Below are positions 14,293 to 15,071 of a stretch of DNA of 15,071 bases, piece after piece. This stretch comes from CAZCGA01 sp964498075 (GTDB lineage Bacteria > Desulfobacterota > Binatia > HRBIN30): assembly GCA_964498075.1 (NCBI GenBank), contig CAZCGA010000147.1, positions 1 to 15,071 of the forward strand, read 5' to 3'. Position numbers and translations under genes: made by a program. A model generated the notes under the pieces. It made no database searches. It was not told where the DNA came from and worked only from the letters and a program-made list of their open reading frames with translations. Positions within the stretch are counted from its first letter, which is position 1; every line of letters begins with the position of its first letter.

Positions 14293-14728
14293 TCCGTTGG
14301 GTGCCATACCGCAACCGTTGTCGGGCTGCCCAATGATGAAGACCGACTGTCCACCCACACACACCAAGTGACTCCATGTCCGGCCAAACACGACGATCGC
14401 TTCAAATGAAAGCGCGTCTCTTGAAGCTTCGGCAAACACGGCTCGGCCGCCTGCTGCGCAAGCTTGACAATCGCTTGCACGAGCAGTGCGGGCCCATCAG
14501 GGTACTGATTGCCTTCTCCGCTTCCGTTGGCGGATACGGGGCGACACGCGAAGGGTCGGAGAATGGCTGGGGCGTACTTCTTTGCCAATCCCGGCACCGC
14601 TGGACGCTACGCAGCAACGACGATTCTTACAAGCGCTCGTCGTCGCCTCCATCGAAGAGGGGCTGTCCGCTGCCAAAATTCACAACTTCCAGCTTGATTG
14701 GCAGAGGAGACGAGGGCGTTACGAGTGC
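14293..14728. other. 436-base region without an assignable gene
   Basis: No protein family, RNA gene, terminal inverted repeat or terminator could be recognised here. Base composition looks less GC-rich and less codon-periodic than the neighbours up to about 14460. From 14468 the frame of the downstream cyclase gene is open without a stop. It reads as plausible protein near its end, for example FLQALVVASIEEGLSAAKI at about 14624-14680, but no ATG is available and I do not recognise it. It may be a decayed gene end or simply leader sequence. Confidence 0.5.
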
Positions 14729-15071
14729 ATGAGCTTCCTCGACACCATCCTGCGGGCCAAGGCATACCTGGAACAGCAGGGCCGCGTCTCGCTGCGCGCC
14801 CTGCGCCGCGAGTTCGCTCTCGACGAAGACGCGCTTGAGGAGCTGGTCGAGGAGTTGGTCGACATCCAGCACGTTGCTGGGCGCGACGGCAAGGCGCTCG
14901 CCTGGATCGGGGCAACGACGCCGCATGTTCAAGATGACCATGCCACGCCGATCGAAGCCGCCGCTCGAGCGTCTGAAGCGACAACAGCGGCCGACGCCGA
15001 GCGCCGCCAGCTCACCGTGCTCTTCTGCGACCTGGTCGGCTCGACGCCGCTGTCGCAGCAGCTCGACGCCG
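14729..15071 (+). CDS. Class III adenylate/guanylate cyclase-like protein, 5' part
   Basis: The first 114 residues of a protein that runs off the window. Residues 1-60 form a helical N-terminal domain (LDTILRAKAYLEQQGRVSLR, then ALRREFALDEDALEELVEE) of the kind that precedes the cyclase domain in large cyclase/AAA-ATPase/TPR regulators of uncultured proteobacteria-like lineages. A short variable linker leads to ERRQLTVLFCDLVGSTPLS, the opening strand of a class III nucleotide cyclase domain. Asp101 in FCDLVGST is one of the two metal-binding aspartates. The ATG at 14729 fits the family start, though the ribosome site ahead is weak and the frame is open upstream. The ATPase and repeat part expected downstream is not visible here. 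Whether it makes cAMP or cGMP, or is inactive, cannot be judged from this fragment. Confidence 0.85.
   Translation, partial: MSFLDTILRAKAYLEQQGRVSLRALRREFALDEDALEELVEELVDIQHVAGRDGKALAWIGATTPHVQDDHATPIEAAARASEATTAADAERRQLTVLFCDLVGSTPLSQQLDA

Noticed and set aside
13755..14597. 280-codon minus-strand frame over the OppC-type permease and the following gap
   Set aside because: No family motif; it is the complement of the permease over most of its length.
14293..14728. Possible insertion-sequence remnant after the importer genes
   Set aside because: No terminal inverted repeats, target duplication or recognisable transposase fragment was found.

Overview
The window is GC-rich throughout and carries one run of N bases at 1799-1855, so it looks like a scaffold from a draft or metagenome-derived bacterial genome. 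The envelope is Gram-negative in style: a lipoprotein-type binding protein, a periplasmic MltD-like lytic transglycosylase and OppB/OppC-type permeases. Thr-Pro-rich secreted proteins ending in a hydrophobic stretch plus basic tail, and large class III cyclases, are common in uncultured Desulfobacterota/Binatota-like lineages. That placement is inference from gene style only; no rRNA or other decisive marker is present.

Left part (1-5391): the end of an unrecognised plus-strand gene (1-150) faces a five-gene minus-strand cluster, read from 5391 down to 180. In order it encodes (1) a three-part protein joining a YfhL-like 2[4Fe-4S] ferredoxin, an Ala/Pro linker, hydrophobic segments and a C-terminal alpha-crystallin-like domain; (2) a shortened, divergent ketoacyl synthase III with a Cys-His-His rather than Cys-His-Asn set; (3) a normal-looking FabH-type ketoacyl synthase III; (4) RimI-type N-acetyltransferase, interrupted by the N run; (5) a four-domain S1 RNA-binding protein. 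The first four genes are separated by 0-8 bases and are probably co-transcribed. The ferredoxin/alpha-crystallin fusion coupled to a tandem ketoacyl synthase pair is the best candidate here for an undescribed system.

Middle (5392-9427): a short divergent promoter region separates this cluster from an NAD-type short-chain dehydrogenase (5570-6439). Then come a convergent secreted protein with a Thr-Pro repeat stalk and a C-terminal anchor-like tail, a GFA/CENP-V-type zinc protein, and a plus-strand pair encoding a CDGSH iron-sulfur protein and a Prx5-like peroxiredoxin, which suggests a small redox-defence unit.

Right part (9469-15071): a lytic transglycosylase with LysM (minus strand) is divergent from a peptide-type ABC importer (lipoprotein binding protein and two permeases, tightly spaced) that has no ATPase gene in the window. 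After a 436-base stretch with no gene I can assign, the window ends inside the cyclase domain of a class III adenylate/guanylate cyclase-like regulator. No tRNA, rRNA, CRISPR array or insertion sequence was found.
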